A DNA stretch of 64,000 nucleotides from Paucimonas lemoignei (GTDB lineage Bacteria > Pseudomonadota > Gammaproteobacteria > Pseudomonadales > Pseudomonadaceae), in NCBI GenBank assembly GCA_900475325.1, contig LS483371.1, positions 2,232,001-2,296,000 of the forward strand, given 5' to 3'. A program made the translations under genes and the position numbers. The notes under the pieces were generated by a model, which was not told the origin of the DNA, did not search any database, and saw only the letters and a program-made list of their open reading frames with translations. Positions 53,043-62,441 of this stretch are shown here, piece after piece; position 1 is the stretch's first letter, and the number at the start of each line of letters is the position of its first letter.

Positions 53043-53608
53043 AGGGTGTTGCCCTCGTTTGTTGACTGTTATGTCCCTGAGACCTCATGTCGAGGTCGGG
53101 CAGAAAATTTTCTGCCGTTGGTGCCCGCTGCCGGCGTGACGGGCGATGGTGCTGTCACCGTTGCGATGACAACCTGTGTTGATTTCTAACCAATGGATCG
53201 AGCGCTGTGAATGATCGTTTTGTCATAAGCGCGTCACATAAGTAATAACCTGATCATAAGAAACGGGTGTTTCAAATTTGATTATTTCTGGAGGCCCGCA
53301 TTCACGAGGCTTTCAGAGGAGAGCGCGACACAGTCTCAAATGCGAATGATGGCCGGGTGCAAGCAGGCTTAATTCGACGAAGGGTCGCGATGTGACTTTT
53401 TATTACTGCTGTTGTCGTGCTCAATAGCTGTTTTTCAATGTCCTTTGGCCACGATGGCCGGGACTGGCTGACGCCTTCCGGGTAGTGGAAGGGTGTTGGC
53501 TCGGCACAATGTGTGTGCCACGCAGGCGGTCTCCAAGAAAGACGTCTGTTTTAAATCTGGTCGGGCAATGCGTTGCCCGCCGCTTATGGCTCAGGCCCTG
53601 GAATATTC
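53043..53608. other. 566-base intergenic region between rmf and rlmL
   Basis: No convincing gene on either strand. It must hold the divergent promoters of rmf (near 53050-53100) and rlmL. The central part, about 53190-53290, is AT-rich, with a GATCATAAG stretch. Short frames near 53485-53816 overlap the rlmL start and are not supported. A small RNA is possible but I cannot see a clear terminator that would mark one. Confidence 0.6.
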
Positions 53609-55879
53609 ATGTCGGATCGTTACGAACTTTTCCTCACTTGCCCCAAAGGCCTGGAAGGGCTGCTTGCTGAGGAAGCCACTGCGCTTGGCCTTGAGGAAAC
53701 CCGCGAACATACTTCTGCCATTCGCGGCAGCGCTGACATGGAAACCGCTTACCGGCTGTGCCTCTGGTCGCGCCTGGCCAACCGCGTGCTGTTGGTGCTC
53801 AAGCGTTTCCCGATGAAGGATGCCGAGGACCTTTACAACGGCGTATTGCACGTCGACTGGCACGATCACCTGGAGCCTGATGGCTCGCTGGCCGTAGAGT
53901 TCAGCGGCCACGGCTCGGGCATCGACAACACTCATTTCGGCGCCTTGAGGGTCAAGGACGCCATCGTCGACAAGTTGCGCACCGCTGATGGCTCGCGGCC
54001 TTCTGTGGACAAACTCAACCCAGACCTGCGCGTTCATCTGCGCCTGGATCGCGGCGAAGCCATTCTTTCCCTGGACTTGTCCGGCCATAGCCTGCACCAG
54101 CGTGGCTATCGTTTGCAGCAGGGCGCCGCGCCCCTGAAAGAAAACCTGGCCGCAGCCATTCTTATTCGCGCCGGCTGGCCGCGCATTGCCTCCGAAGGCG
54201 GAGCGTTGGCCGACCCGATGTGTGGCGTGGGCACCTTCCTGGTTGAAGCGGCAATGATCGCTGCCGACATCGCGCCGAACCTCAAGCGTGAGCGCTGGGG
54301 TTTCTCCGCGTGGCTGGGCCATGTTCCAGCGTTGTGGCGCAAGCTGCACGACGAAGCGCTTGCCCGTGCGCAAGCTGGCTTGGCCAAGCCGCCACTCTGG
54401 ATTCGCGGCTACGAAGCCGATCCACGTTTGATCCAGCCCGGTCGCAATAACATCGAGCGAGCAGGCTTGAGCGAGTGGATCAAAGTCTATCAAGGCGAAG
54501 TGGCCACGTTTGAGCCACGCCCGGACCAGAACCAGAAGGGCTTGGTAATCTGCAACCCTCCTTATGGCGAGCGCCTGGGTGATGAAGCGAGCTTGCTGTA
54601 TCTCTACCAGAATCTTGGCGAGCGCCTGCGTCAGGCGTGCTTGAACTGGGAGGCGGCCGTGTTTACCGGCGCACCGGATCTGGGCAAGCGCATGGGCATT
54701 CGCAGCCACAAGCAATACGCATTCTGGAACGGTGCGTTGCCGTGCAAGCTGTTGCTGATCAAGGTGGTGCCGGATCAGTTCGTCACCGGTGAGCGGCGTA
54801 CTGCCGAGCAGCGGCAGGTCGAGCGCGAGCAAGTCGAGGTTGAAGACACCAGCCCGTTAGTGACCCCTGGCAAGTACGAGAAGTACAACAAGAACGGCAA
54901 CCCGATCAAACCGGCTCCTGTGGTTGTCGAGCAGCCGCGCTTGAGCGAAGGCGGGCAGATGTTCGCCAACCGCCTGCAGAAGAACCTCAAACTGCTGGGT
55001 AAATGGGTACGTCGCGAGGGTATCGATTGCTACCGCGTTTATGACGCCGATATGCCGGAATACTCGCTGGCGATCGATCTGTATCAGGATTGGGTGCATG
55101 TGCAGGAATACGCTGCGCCCAAGTCGATTGATCCAGAGAAGGCGTCGGCCCGGCTCTTCGACGCCCTGGCGGCGATTCCTCAGGCGCTCAATGTCGACAA
55201 GAATCGAGTGGTGATCAAACGCCGCGAGCGTCAGAGTGGCACCAAGCAGTACGAACGTCAGAGCGCACAAGGGCAGTTCCTTGAGGTCAACGAGGGCGGC
55301 GTCAAGTTGCTGGTCAACCTGACCGATTACCTGGATACCGGCCTGTTCCTTGATCACCGCGCCATGCGTATGCGTATTCAGCGCGAAGCGGCGGGCAAGC
55401 GTTTCCTCAATCTGTATGCCTACACCGCCACCGCCAGCGTGCATGCTGCCAAGGGTGGCGCTCGGAGCACCACCAGTGTCGACTTGTCCCGGACCTATCT
55501 GGATTGGGCGCGTCGCAACCTGTCGTTGAATGGCTTCTCCGACAAGAACCGACTAGAGCAGGGCGATGTGATGGTCTGGCTGGAAGCCTGTCGCGAAGAG
55601 TACGACCTGATCTTTATCGATCCGCCGACATTCTCCAACTCCAAGCGCATGGAAGGGATCTTCGACGTGCAGCGCGATCAGGTGCAGTTGCTTGACCTGG
55701 CCATGGCGCGCCTGGCCCCCGGCGGGGTGCTGTATTTCTCGAACAACTTCCGCAAGTTCGTGCTGGACGAGAACCTCGCCCAGCGTTATGCGGTTGAAGA
55801 GATCAGCGCGCAAACCATCGACCCGGATTTCGCCCGCAACAGCAAGATCCACAGGGCGTGGAAGATTACTGCGAAGTAA
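53609..55879 (+). CDS. rlmL: Bifunctional 23S rRNA methyltransferase RlmKL
   Basis: A 756-residue fusion. It starts MSDRYELFLTCPKGLEGLLAEEA at ATG 53609; a longer frame from 53573 adds nothing homologous. The THUMP domain (about residues 50-160) precedes the RlmL methyltransferase, which has DPMCGVGTFLVEAAMIA and the motif IV NPPYGERLG, making m2G2445. The C-terminal RlmK domain has LDHRAMRMRIQREAAGKRFLNLYAYT, a SAM-binding block and motif IV DPPTFSNSKRM, making m7G2069. Both active sites look intact. The gene is followed by a REP pair. Confidence 0.95.
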   Translation: MSDRYELFLTCPKGLEGLLAEEATALGLEETREHTSAIRGSADMETAYRLCLWSRLANRVLLVLKRFPMKDAEDLYNGVLHVDWHDHLEPDGSLAVEFSGHGSGIDNTHFGALRVKDAIVDKLRTADGSRPSVDKLNPDLRVHLRLDRGEAILSLDLSGHSLHQRGYRLQQGAAPLKENLAAAILIRAGWPRIASEGGALADPMCGVGTFLVEAAMIAADIAPNLKRERWGFSAWLGHVPALWRKLHDEALARAQAGLAKPPLWIRGYEADPRLIQPGRNNIERAGLSEWIKVYQGEVATFEPRPDQNQKGLVICNPPYGERLGDEASLLYLYQNLGERLRQACLNWEAAVFTGAPDLGKRMGIRSHKQYAFWNGALPCKLLLIKVVPDQFVTGERRTAEQRQVEREQVEVEDTSPLVTPGKYEKYNKNGNPIKPAPVVVEQPRLSEGGQMFANRLQKNLKLLGKWVRREGIDCYRVYDADMPEYSLAIDLYQDWVHVQEYAAPKSIDPEKASARLFDALAAIPQALNVDKNRVVIKRRERQSGTKQYERQSAQGQFLEVNEGGVKLLVNLTDYLDTGLFLDHRAMRMRIQREAAGKRFLNLYAYTATASVHAAKGGARSTTSVDLSRTYLDWARRNLSLNGFSDKNRLEQGDVMVWLEACREEYDLIFIDPPTFSNSKRMEGIFDVQRDQVQLLDLAMARLAPGGVLYFSNNFRKFVLDENLAQRYAVEEISAQTIDPDFARNSKIHRAWKITAK

Positions 55880-55927
55880 GGGTGGTATAGGGGCGGGGCT
55901 TCGTTAAGTCCTGCCCTATCGGGATTA

Positions 55928-56021
55928 CTGTGGGAGCGAATTCATTCGCGAAGAGTTCAGTACATTCGATGGAGATGCATCGACTGTACTACAGCATTCG
56001 CGAATGAATTCGCTCCCACAG
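55928..56021. repeat. REP pair (TGTGGGAGCGAATTCATTCGCG type)
   Basis: CTGTGGGAGCGAATTCATTC and the inverted GAATGAATTCGCTCCCACAG lie between convergent rlmL and dacB and could serve as a bidirectional end signal. Confidence 0.87.
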
Positions 56022-56043
56022 CTGAGCATGGATACCTCAGGCC

Positions 56044-57512
56044 TTACGGCCTTTGAATCGATACCGTGTTGTTGACCAGCTTCGGCTGGCGATACAACTC
56101 GACCAATACTTCATCCAGTACCGACGAAGCACCCCACGGCCGAGGGTCATTCAGGATGGCGACGACCGCCCAGGTGTTGCCGTTGCTGTCACGGCTGAAG
56201 CCTGCAATGGCGCGCACGGTGTTGAGGGTGCCGGTCTTGATGTGCGCCTCACCCAGCAGAGGTGTGCGCTTGAGGCGCTTGCGCATGGTGCCGTCCATAC
56301 CCGCCAGCGGCATTGAACTCATGAACTCTGCGGCGTAAGGGCTCTTCCAGGCGGCTTGCAGGATGATCGCCATCTCCCGTGCACTGACGCGCTCGGCCCG
56401 TGACAGGCCCGAGCCGTTCTCCATCACCAGATGAGGCGCAGTAATGCCTTTCTTCGCCAGCCACTGACGGATCACCCGTTGCGCTGCCTTGGCGTCATCG
56501 CCATCGGCTTCATTGCGAAATTCCTGACCAAGGCTGAGGAACAGTTGCTGGGCCATGGTGTTGTTGCTGAATTTGTTGATATCGCGAATGACTTCAACCA
56601 GATCCGGGGAAAAGGCCTTGGCGAGCAATTTGGCGCTACCAGGCACGACGTCAACGCGGTCCTTGCCCAGAATGCTGCCACCCAGTTCCTGCCAGATCGC
56701 GCGAACAGCGCCAGCGGCGTAAGTCGGGTGGTCGAGCAGGGACAGGTAGGTCTGCGAGTTGCAGCCGTCGCCCAACTGGCCGCTGACAGTGACCAGAACG
56801 CTACCGTCAACCTGTGGCACCGGGTTGTAACGCACGTCGCTAGCGCATTGCTTTGATGCGACAGCCTTGACCTGGTTGTCGACGCGAATGCTGGCAATCG
56901 GCGGCTCCACGGAGACGAGCACTTTGCCGCCGTCGTTGCGGGTAATGAAACGCAGCGCTTTGAGGTTGACCATCAACGAGTCGGGCTTGACCAGAAAAGG
57001 CTTGTTCTTGTCGTTGCCGTCATCGTCAAACACCGGCAGTTGCGGCTGGACGAAATGGCTGCGATCAAGGACCAGGTCGCCGGTCACCTGCTGGACGCCA
57101 TTGGCGCGCAGATCACGCATCAGCAGCCAGAGTTTCTCCATGTTGAGTTTCGGATCTCCACCGCCTTTGAGGTAGAGATTGCCGCGCAGCACGCCATTGT
57201 TGAGGGTGCCGTCAGTGAAGAATTCGGTTTTCCATTGATGGGTCGGCCCGAGCATTTCCAGCGCGGCATAGGTCGTGACCAGCTTCATGGTCGAAGCCGG
57301 ATTGACCGATACGTCAGCGTTGAAGACAGTCGGTGTACCTGGCCCATTGAGCGGCAGCATGACCAGTGACAGCGCGTCGTTGCCCAGCTTGCTGGCTTTG
57401 AGCGCCTGCTGGACCTTGGGGGGAGTGAAGTGTTGATCGGCTCTGCATGAACCGGCAAAGCGAGCGGGAAAAGAAGGGTGGCGAAAAACAAGGGACGCAA
57501 TGATTTGATCAT
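56044..57512 (-). CDS. dacB: D-alanyl-D-alanine carboxypeptidase/endopeptidase PBP4, apparent frameshift near the signal peptide
   Basis: A PBP4-type serine enzyme trimming and cleaving peptidoglycan in the periplasm. Active-site motifs are intact: NPASTMKLVTTY (SxxK), KFSNNTMAQQL (SxN) and AHIKTGTLN (KTG), in about 460 residues of coding frame. The start is broken. ATG 57512 opens a good signal peptide (MIKSLRPLFFATLLFPLALP, then VHA), which stays in frame to ...SLPP and then leaves the frame used by the mature enzyme (KVQQALKASKLG). The switch falls in a run of six C (57418-57423), where seven would restore one frame. An unbroken frame from 57516 has no signal peptide. This is either a sequencing slip or a real disruption. 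Confidence 0.85.
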
Positions 57513-57780
57513 TCAAAAAACCCTACAACAAGACGGGGGAACGAGAGGGCATGGATGGATTCCCTCGATAAAAAATAACGGTGACTCAAATGGGTGTGGC
57601 GAAAAAATTTGCAATACACCTGAAATACCGACGCATTATGCCCCAACGCCGGGTCACTTGTGCTCGGCTCATGGCTCCGGTCAGGAGTTTTTTGCAGTCT
57701 AGCAGCGGGCTCGTCGTCAGATAGTCTGTTATACGGGCATTTATCCGCCCAAACTGATAACGCGCCGCCCGATGTTACTG

Positions 57781-57873
57781 ATGAGAATTGACCCAATGGC
57801 CACTGACCGTTCCCGCCGTCTGCGCAAAAAGCTTGGTGTGGACGAGTTGCAGGTTTTGCTGGTCGGCGCGTAA
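57781..57873 (+). pseudogene. Truncated, inverted copy of the yggL 5' end
   Basis: A short frame reads MRIDPMATDRSRRLRKKLGV then DELQVLLVGA and a stop at 57873. The MATDRSRRLRKKLGVDELQ part matches the YggL start MATNRSRRLRKKLCVGEFQ encoded about 450 bases away on the opposite strand. By eye the DNA is about 80 percent identical over some 80 bases, including the bases just ahead of the ATG. Similarity ends before the stop. It is a relic of a second yggL gene or an inverted partial duplication; expression is unlikely to matter. Confidence 0.65.
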
Positions 57874-57911
57874 TCCCGCAAATCTCGCGTAGCACAGGGA
57901 AAATCAGGCAC

Positions 57912-57938
57912 AAAAAAAGCCACCCCAGGGGATGGCTT
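57912..57938 (-). terminator. Rho-independent terminator after yggL
   Basis: Read on the minus strand, AAGCCATCCCC and GGGGTGGCTT form a stem with one mismatch, followed by TTTTTTTG. It lies 45 bases beyond the yggL stop. Confidence 0.8.
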
Positions 57939-57982
57939 CTTTGTTCGCTGTTAATGACCTGCGATGTTATCTCGCGAGGTTA

Positions 57983-58327
57983 TTACACTGCCGAGTTGAT
58001 CGGTGTCTCAGGGTGCCAGGCATCCATCAACGGACTGACTTCAACTTTGGTCAGTTCGCTACGATTCTTCAACCAGGCCTCAACGATTGCGCGCTGTTCT
58101 TCGTTGACAGAGCCACGCTTGGCCAGGCAGACCAGACCGAAGTCGTCACCGCCGACGTAGTCAAGACCGTTTGCGTCCATTGCTTCATTCAGAAAAGCAT
58201 CGAGGAAGGCATCAATCGCCTCGTCACCCAGATCCTCTTTGAATTCCAGATTAAGCTCGAAGCCCAATTCCTGGAACTCGCCCACACAGAGCTTTTTGCG
58301 CAGACGACGGGAGCGATTAGTGGCCAT
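57983..58327 (-). CDS. yggL: YggL family protein (50S ribosome-associated, DUF469)
   Basis: A 114-residue acidic protein with a basic N-terminus: MATNRSRRLRKKLCVGEFQE, then an acidic body with LDAFLNEAMDANGLDYVGGDD and LVCLAKRGSVNEEQRAIVEAWLKNR. E. coli YggL has this length and pattern and binds the 50S subunit. ATG 58327 is the family start; a frame from 58342 begins with TTG. A truncated inverted copy of its 5' end lies at 57781-57873. Confidence 0.88.
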   Translation of the reverse strand: MATNRSRRLRKKLCVGEFQELGFELNLEFKEDLGDEAIDAFLDAFLNEAMDANGLDYVGGDDFGLVCLAKRGSVNEEQRAIVEAWLKNRSELTKVEVSPLMDAWHPETPINSAV

Positions 58328-58642
58328 TGGAGTAATCCTCAAAAGTAATTTCGGGGCGCAGTCTACCAGCTAACCAGAGGTGATGCCCGTTTCGTCGCTA
58401 CAGGCGCTGATCAGAAACCAGCAAGTTGATCAGGTTGGGTGGCGTGGAGCGCACCGTTTGCCGGCGACAGCAAAGTGAGCTGATCTGAAACGTTTGGCAT
58501 AGATAAAGCGCGAAAGATCGAACGCTCAATAGTCGGAGCACTCGTATTCATAACCGCAGCAGGTTTCACCCGGACTACCAGGTGATAACCGCATTGGCCG
58601 CTCAGGCGACCTTCCAGGATTTTGCAATCAGATGAGAATGCT
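58328..58642. other. 315-base intergenic region
   Basis: Between divergent yggL and the HAD gene. I see no gene. It must contain both promoters. A short palindrome-like CCGGACTACCAGGTGATAACC lies near 58570, but nothing I can name. A weak ribosome site precedes the HAD ATG. Confidence 0.6.
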
Positions 58643-59317
58643 ATGAGACCTCAGACTTCATTCATATTCGACCTCGACGGCACACTCACAGACAGCGTTT
58701 ACCAGAATGTAGCGGCTTGGAAAGAAGCGCTCGACTCAGAAGGCATACCGCTCTCAATGTGGCGTATCCACAGAAAGATAGGCATGAGCGGCGGGCTGAT
58801 GCTCAAGTCTCTGTCACGGGAAACCGGACTGGACATTGACGCCAGGCAAGCCGAACGGTTGAGTGCCCGACACGCCGAGGTCTACGAGCGCTTACAAGGC
58901 CAGATCATTGCGCTGCCCGGTGCGATAAAGCTCCTTGAATCCCTGAGCAGGGACAATCTCAATTGGTGCATAGCAACGAGTGGCGGTGTCGACACCGCGA
59001 AGATCAACTTGAAAGTGCTAGGCCTGAATTTCGACGAGATCAACATCATCACCCGCGATGACGTGGAGTATGGCAAGCCCGACCCCGACCTCTTCCTGGC
59101 TGCAGCACGGCGGATGGATGTCGCTATCGAAGAGTGTCTAGTGATTGGGGATGCTATCTGGGACATGCTCGCCGCGCGGCGTTGCAAGGCCACCGGGATT
59201 GGCCTCCTGTCCGGAGGTTATGACATTGGTGAGCTGGAACGGGCAGGGGCATTGAGAGTGTATGAAGATCCGCTCGACCTGCTAAAGCATCTGGATGAAG
59301 TGGCGTCTCGACCTTAA
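58643..59317 (+). CDS. HAD-superfamily hydrolase (phosphoglycolate phosphatase/beta-phosphoglucomutase-like)
   Basis: A 224-residue HAD subfamily I protein. Motif I is FDLDGTLTDS (nucleophile Asp10, acid Asp12), motif II is IATSGG, motif III Lys is in EYGKPDPDLFL, and motif IV is CLVIGDAIWDM. The helical cap between residues 18 and 85 (AAWKEALDSEGIP to LSARHAEVYERL) matches Gph/PgmB-type phosphatases of small sugar phosphates. Substrate not determinable. ATG 58643 is preferred over an in-frame TTG at 58622. The following 262 bases hold no good gene. Confidence 0.85.
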   Translation: MRPQTSFIFDLDGTLTDSVYQNVAAWKEALDSEGIPLSMWRIHRKIGMSGGLMLKSLSRETGLDIDARQAERLSARHAEVYERLQGQIIALPGAIKLLESLSRDNLNWCIATSGGVDTAKINLKVLGLNFDEINIITRDDVEYGKPDPDLFLAAARRMDVAIEECLVIGDAIWDMLAARRCKATGIGLLSGGYDIGELERAGALRVYEDPLDLLKHLDEVASRP

Positions 59318-59579
59318 CCAAATGGCAGCTATGCAGGAGCGTCGAGCCTCTCACGAGCCTGGAGCGTCAGGTTTTCCATGGAGAGCGGCTCTGTCAGCCA
59401 GGTGAGCTGTCGATATGTACCGCAGCAGATGCTTTGGCTGTGGCTACGTTTTGCCCGCCAGTCGATTCAGTTGCTTCTGCGCGCGCGTGCTGAAGACCGT
59501 CAGCAAATCGCTGAGGCCCACGAGGTATTACGGTGAGACAGCTCACGGCTGATGTAGCCGATGTTGTCAGTCACTAAGT
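59318..59579. other. 262-base region without a recognisable gene
   Basis: Between the HAD and TetR genes, which converge. A 27-residue minus-strand frame opens at 59582 and stops early. Other frames are broken by stops. It may be a decayed gene, but I cannot assign it. Confidence 0.5.
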
Positions 59580-60182
59580 TCATGGGTGCGATTCAACACT
59601 CATTATGCTTTGACGGCTTCCCCCTATCAGTACTAAGCGAGTGATGAACTCTGTAAGGCTGATATTGCTAAGTGCGAATTCTTGGAAAAGAAGCTGTCCG
59701 AACAAAAACGCCAGTATCGTTCGTGCCAAGTGAGGAACGCCATGATGGGTGTGTTGCGGTAGAACTCCCTTCAGGATCTGCTCCAGGAGGATCAAATATT
59801 CTGTGTATCGGGCACTGATGTCCGATTTTTGCTGGGGGTTGAGATTGTGTTTCTCGCGACTGACGACCAACATTTGCCCAGGGTACTGCGTGTTGAAATT
59901 AAAGAATATCTGGATGAATTTCTCTAGCCTGGAGAGGTGAGAGCCCTTTTTGTTTATATGTTTTCGAGTGTCGTTGATCAGGTTGTACAGGGTCTCTTCA
60001 ATCAATTCGTATAACAGAATTTGCTTGCTTTCGACATGGTTATAGATCGAGCCAGGATTGATGCCCAGGTATTTTGCGATGTCTCTTACACCCACTGCCT
60101 GATACCCATGCGCAGAAAAAAGGTCGGCGGCCACGGACAGTAGTTGATTGCGCATGTTGGTTTTCTGCACGGTGTTAGTCAT
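59580..60182 (-). CDS. TetR-family transcriptional regulator
   Basis: A 200-residue regulator. The helix-turn-helix is ADLFSAHGYQAVGVRDIAKYLGINPGSIYNHVESKQILLYEL, the canonical TetR pattern. The C-terminal ligand domain is all-helical and not assignable to a subfamily. It lies at the end of the amino-acid-type transporter cluster on the same strand, 69 bases after the binding protein gene, so it likely regulates that cluster. Its AT content is slightly higher than that of the neighbours. Confidence 0.85.
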   Translation of the reverse strand: MTNTVQKTNMRNQLLSVAADLFSAHGYQAVGVRDIAKYLGINPGSIYNHVESKQILLYELIEETLYNLINDTRKHINKKGSHLSRLEKFIQIFFNFNTQYPGQMLVVSREKHNLNPQQKSDISARYTEYLILLEQILKGVLPQHTHHGVPHLARTILAFLFGQLLFQEFALSNISLTEFITRLVLIGGSRQSIMSVESHP

Positions 60183-60250
60183 AGGCTTGGTACTTCTATT
60201 TGCGTGGGACGGGCCGACCCCCAGAGGGTCGGCTCATGAAGTCCTTGGCT

Positions 60251-61087
60251 TCACTCCACCAGACGAGGTGCGCCGACCTCAGACGCGTCTTCCGAGAGGC
60301 CGAACTTGCTGAGAATCTTTTTTATTTCACCATTCTCATGCATGGCTTGAATATCCGCAGACAGGGCATCCCCCAGTGAGGTATTCGATTTGGTGTAGGC
60401 GAAGGCGGTCTGGCCAGGTTCTAAAGTTGCCTTGACCCGATCGTCAGGCGCGGATACAACGATTTTGAGCCCTGCGAACCCGCCTTTTTGTTGCGAAGCG
60501 ATTCCGACCGCGTAGCTATCAGCCCCCGCATCAATCCGATTGGATGCCAGATCCTGGGCCATGGCCACAGGGTTAGGGTAAAGCACCAGGTTGTCGCCCA
60601 GGACTTTCTGAAGGTCGGCTACCCATAGATAGCCCTGCACGGTACCCACTCGTTTTCCTTCTAGGTCAGAGATTCTGGAAACACCCTCTTTTGAGATGAT
60701 ACCCATCACGTCGAGGTAGAGAGGCGCCGTCAGGCCAAGCATCTTGTTGCGCTCGGCGGTACGGTACCAGTCGCCAATGGCGACATCCGCCCGCTTCGCC
60801 ACGACTGACTGGATCACCGCAGCGGGGTCAAGTGCGGTGGTTTTGAGTTTCAGGCATTCCTTTTCTGCAATGAGCTTGATGATCTCGCCGTCTACGCCGC
60901 TCAGTTGGGTACCGACGCCAGGTATTGAATAGGGCGGGAACGACCAAGCCGCAACGCTGAGCACACCAGGCGTCAGCGTCTCGAACGTGTGCGCCGGTAC
61001 GCAATCTGCAGCCATCGCCTGTGACGCAAGCGCACTGAGGGCGAAGCCAAGAATAAAATGTTGTGAGCTATTTTTAATCGTTGCCAT
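60251..61087 (-). CDS. Polar amino-acid-type ABC transporter substrate-binding protein
   Basis: A 278-residue secreted protein of family 3 solute-binding type. The signal peptide ends ASQAMA. Mature motifs: GVLSVAAWSFPPYSIPG, LSGVDGEIIKLIAEKECL, KRADVAIGDWYRTAERNKMLG, VGTVQGYLWVADLQKVLGDN and SNRIDAGADSYAVG. It brings a small polar solute to the two permeases encoded upstream. The substrate is not readable; the nearby M24 enzyme suggests a modified amino acid, peptide or quaternary amine. It is separated from the permease by 47 bases. Confidence 0.87.
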   Translation of the reverse strand: MATIKNSSQHFILGFALSALASQAMAADCVPAHTFETLTPGVLSVAAWSFPPYSIPGVGTQLSGVDGEIIKLIAEKECLKLKTTALDPAAVIQSVVAKRADVAIGDWYRTAERNKMLGLTAPLYLDVMGIISKEGVSRISDLEGKRVGTVQGYLWVADLQKVLGDNLVLYPNPVAMAQDLASNRIDAGADSYAVGIASQQKGGFAGLKIVVSAPDDRVKATLEPGQTAFAYTKSNTSLGDALSADIQAMHENGEIKKILSKFGLSEDASEVGAPRLVE

Positions 61088-61134
61088 AGTGATCTACCTG
61101 AGGAGTTATTAAATTGAGAACAATTGGCAGTTTG

Positions 61135-61803
61135 CTAAACGTTGGATAACTGGTTCTTTGCCAGACTTTTTTCCATTTTGCCCACGATGATGGTGGCGGG
61201 CAGGCATACTGCCGCGTACATCAATCCCGCCAGTGCAAGCACCGGCATATATTGGAACGTCGCGGAACCAATAGCAGAAGCCTTGCTGACCATTTCGGGT
61301 AGTGCGATGGTGAAACATAATGATGATGCCTGGAACATCATGATGGAAAAGCCTAGAAGCGATGGAATGGCGACCTTCAGTGCTTGAGGAAGTATGACAA
61401 ATCTCAGTGAGTCCAGTGTTGTCAGGCCAATGACTTCAGAGGCTTCTTTCTGTCCGGCGTCAACAGCTTCCATTCCGCCACGGATGATTTCACTGGTGTA
61501 AGCGCCGGTGCAGTAAGCGAGTGCAATAGCCGCTGCCCAGAACGAGCTTAGTGTGATACCCGCCGTAGGCAGACCGAAGTAAAAATACTGCAGAAGTATC
61601 AGGGCCGGAGCACCACGTCCCAATTCCACAAAGAACAGGGTCACGGCTTTAATCGCCATCGACCTGGACGAAGCGCCTACAGCGAAAACCAGGCCCAGGC
61701 TAATACCTATGATCAAGCTGACCGCTGTCACTTGAAGGGACAGGATAAAACCCTTCCACAAGCTGGGAAACCATTCAACCCACATCGCAAGAATCGTCAT
61801 CAT
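61135..61803 (-). CDS. Amino-acid ABC transporter permease (second)
   Basis: A 222-residue HisM/GlnP-type permease with about five helices. The EAA loop is visible as KEASEVIGLTTLDSLRFVILPQALKVAIPSLLGF, and the N-terminal helices include SLIIGISLGLVFAVGASS. Its ATG overlaps the stop of the first permease by four bases, so the two are translationally coupled and probably form a heterodimer. Confidence 0.88.
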   Translation of the reverse strand: MMTILAMWVEWFPSLWKGFILSLQVTAVSLIIGISLGLVFAVGASSRSMAIKAVTLFFVELGRGAPALILLQYFYFGLPTAGITLSSFWAAAIALAYCTGAYTSEIIRGGMEAVDAGQKEASEVIGLTTLDSLRFVILPQALKVAIPSLLGFSIMMFQASSLCFTIALPEMVSKASAIGSATFQYMPVLALAGLMYAAVCLPATIIVGKMEKSLAKNQLSNV

Positions 61804-62441
61804 CTTGCAATCCTCTGGGCTAACCGGTGCCCAATCCAGCGGGAAAAGAAAGCGACGGGCAGGCTCATCGCCAGATAGAGAAGGGCTGCCATGGAGTAGA
61901 TCTGCAGCCCTTTGAATGTCTGCTGTGTGGCTTGGTAGGCCTGGAATGTAACGTCGCCCACGCCAATCGTCGAAGCAACTGCCGAGTCTTTCAATAGACC
62001 TATCAGGTAGGTGGTCGCAGAGGGGATGACGATGCGGAACATCTGGGCAAAGATCACATCCCTGAAACGCTGCAGGGGGCTCAGGTTTAGAGCATAGGCT
62101 GCCTCATACTGACCAGGTGATATCGAGCCCAGTGCGGCTCTGTACACTTCAGACATCTGGGCGGCTGTGATCAGCCCCAAACCGAGAATGGCAGCGATCA
62201 GTGGCGAGATCTCGAAGAACCCACCGCCGATCCCGAAAAAAATGAAGAACAGCCAGACAATGGGTGGAATGGAGCGAAGAATGAGTACCAGACTCAGCGC
62301 GGTAAATCGCAGGATCGGTGTCTTGGCGGTTCTCATCGCGCACAATGGAGCACCCAGCACGATACCCATTGCGAACGCCCCCAGGGTGACGCAGATCGTC
62401 CAGACTACCCCGTCCAGCAGGGCCATCAGAATCTGGAACAT
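61800..62441 (-). CDS. Amino-acid ABC transporter permease (first)
   Basis: A 213-residue permease of the same type as its neighbour. The EAA loop is AALGSISPGQYEAAYALNLSPLQRF then VIPSATTYLIGLLKDSAVAS, and the N-terminus MFQILMALLDGVVWTICVTL includes the first helix. Its ATG shares one base with the ATPase stop (TGATG), so it is coupled to the ATPase. Confidence 0.88.
   Translation of the reverse strand: MFQILMALLDGVVWTICVTLGAFAMGIVLGAPLCAMRTAKTPILRFTALSLVLILRSIPPIVWLFFIFFGIGGGFFEISPLIAAILGLGLITAAQMSEVYRAALGSISPGQYEAAYALNLSPLQRFRDVIFAQMFRIVIPSATTYLIGLLKDSAVASTIGVGDVTFQAYQATQQTFKGLQIYSMAALLYLAMSLPVAFFSRWIGHRLAQRIAR

Noticed and set aside
53485..53620. Sigma-54-like promoter before rlmL
   Set aside because: A GGCAC is present but no properly spaced TTGC follows, so the -24/-12 pattern fails.
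57516..57516. dacB start at 57516 giving one unbroken frame
   Set aside because: That N-terminus has no signal peptide, while a good one starts at 57512 in the neighbouring frame, so a frameshift explains the data better.
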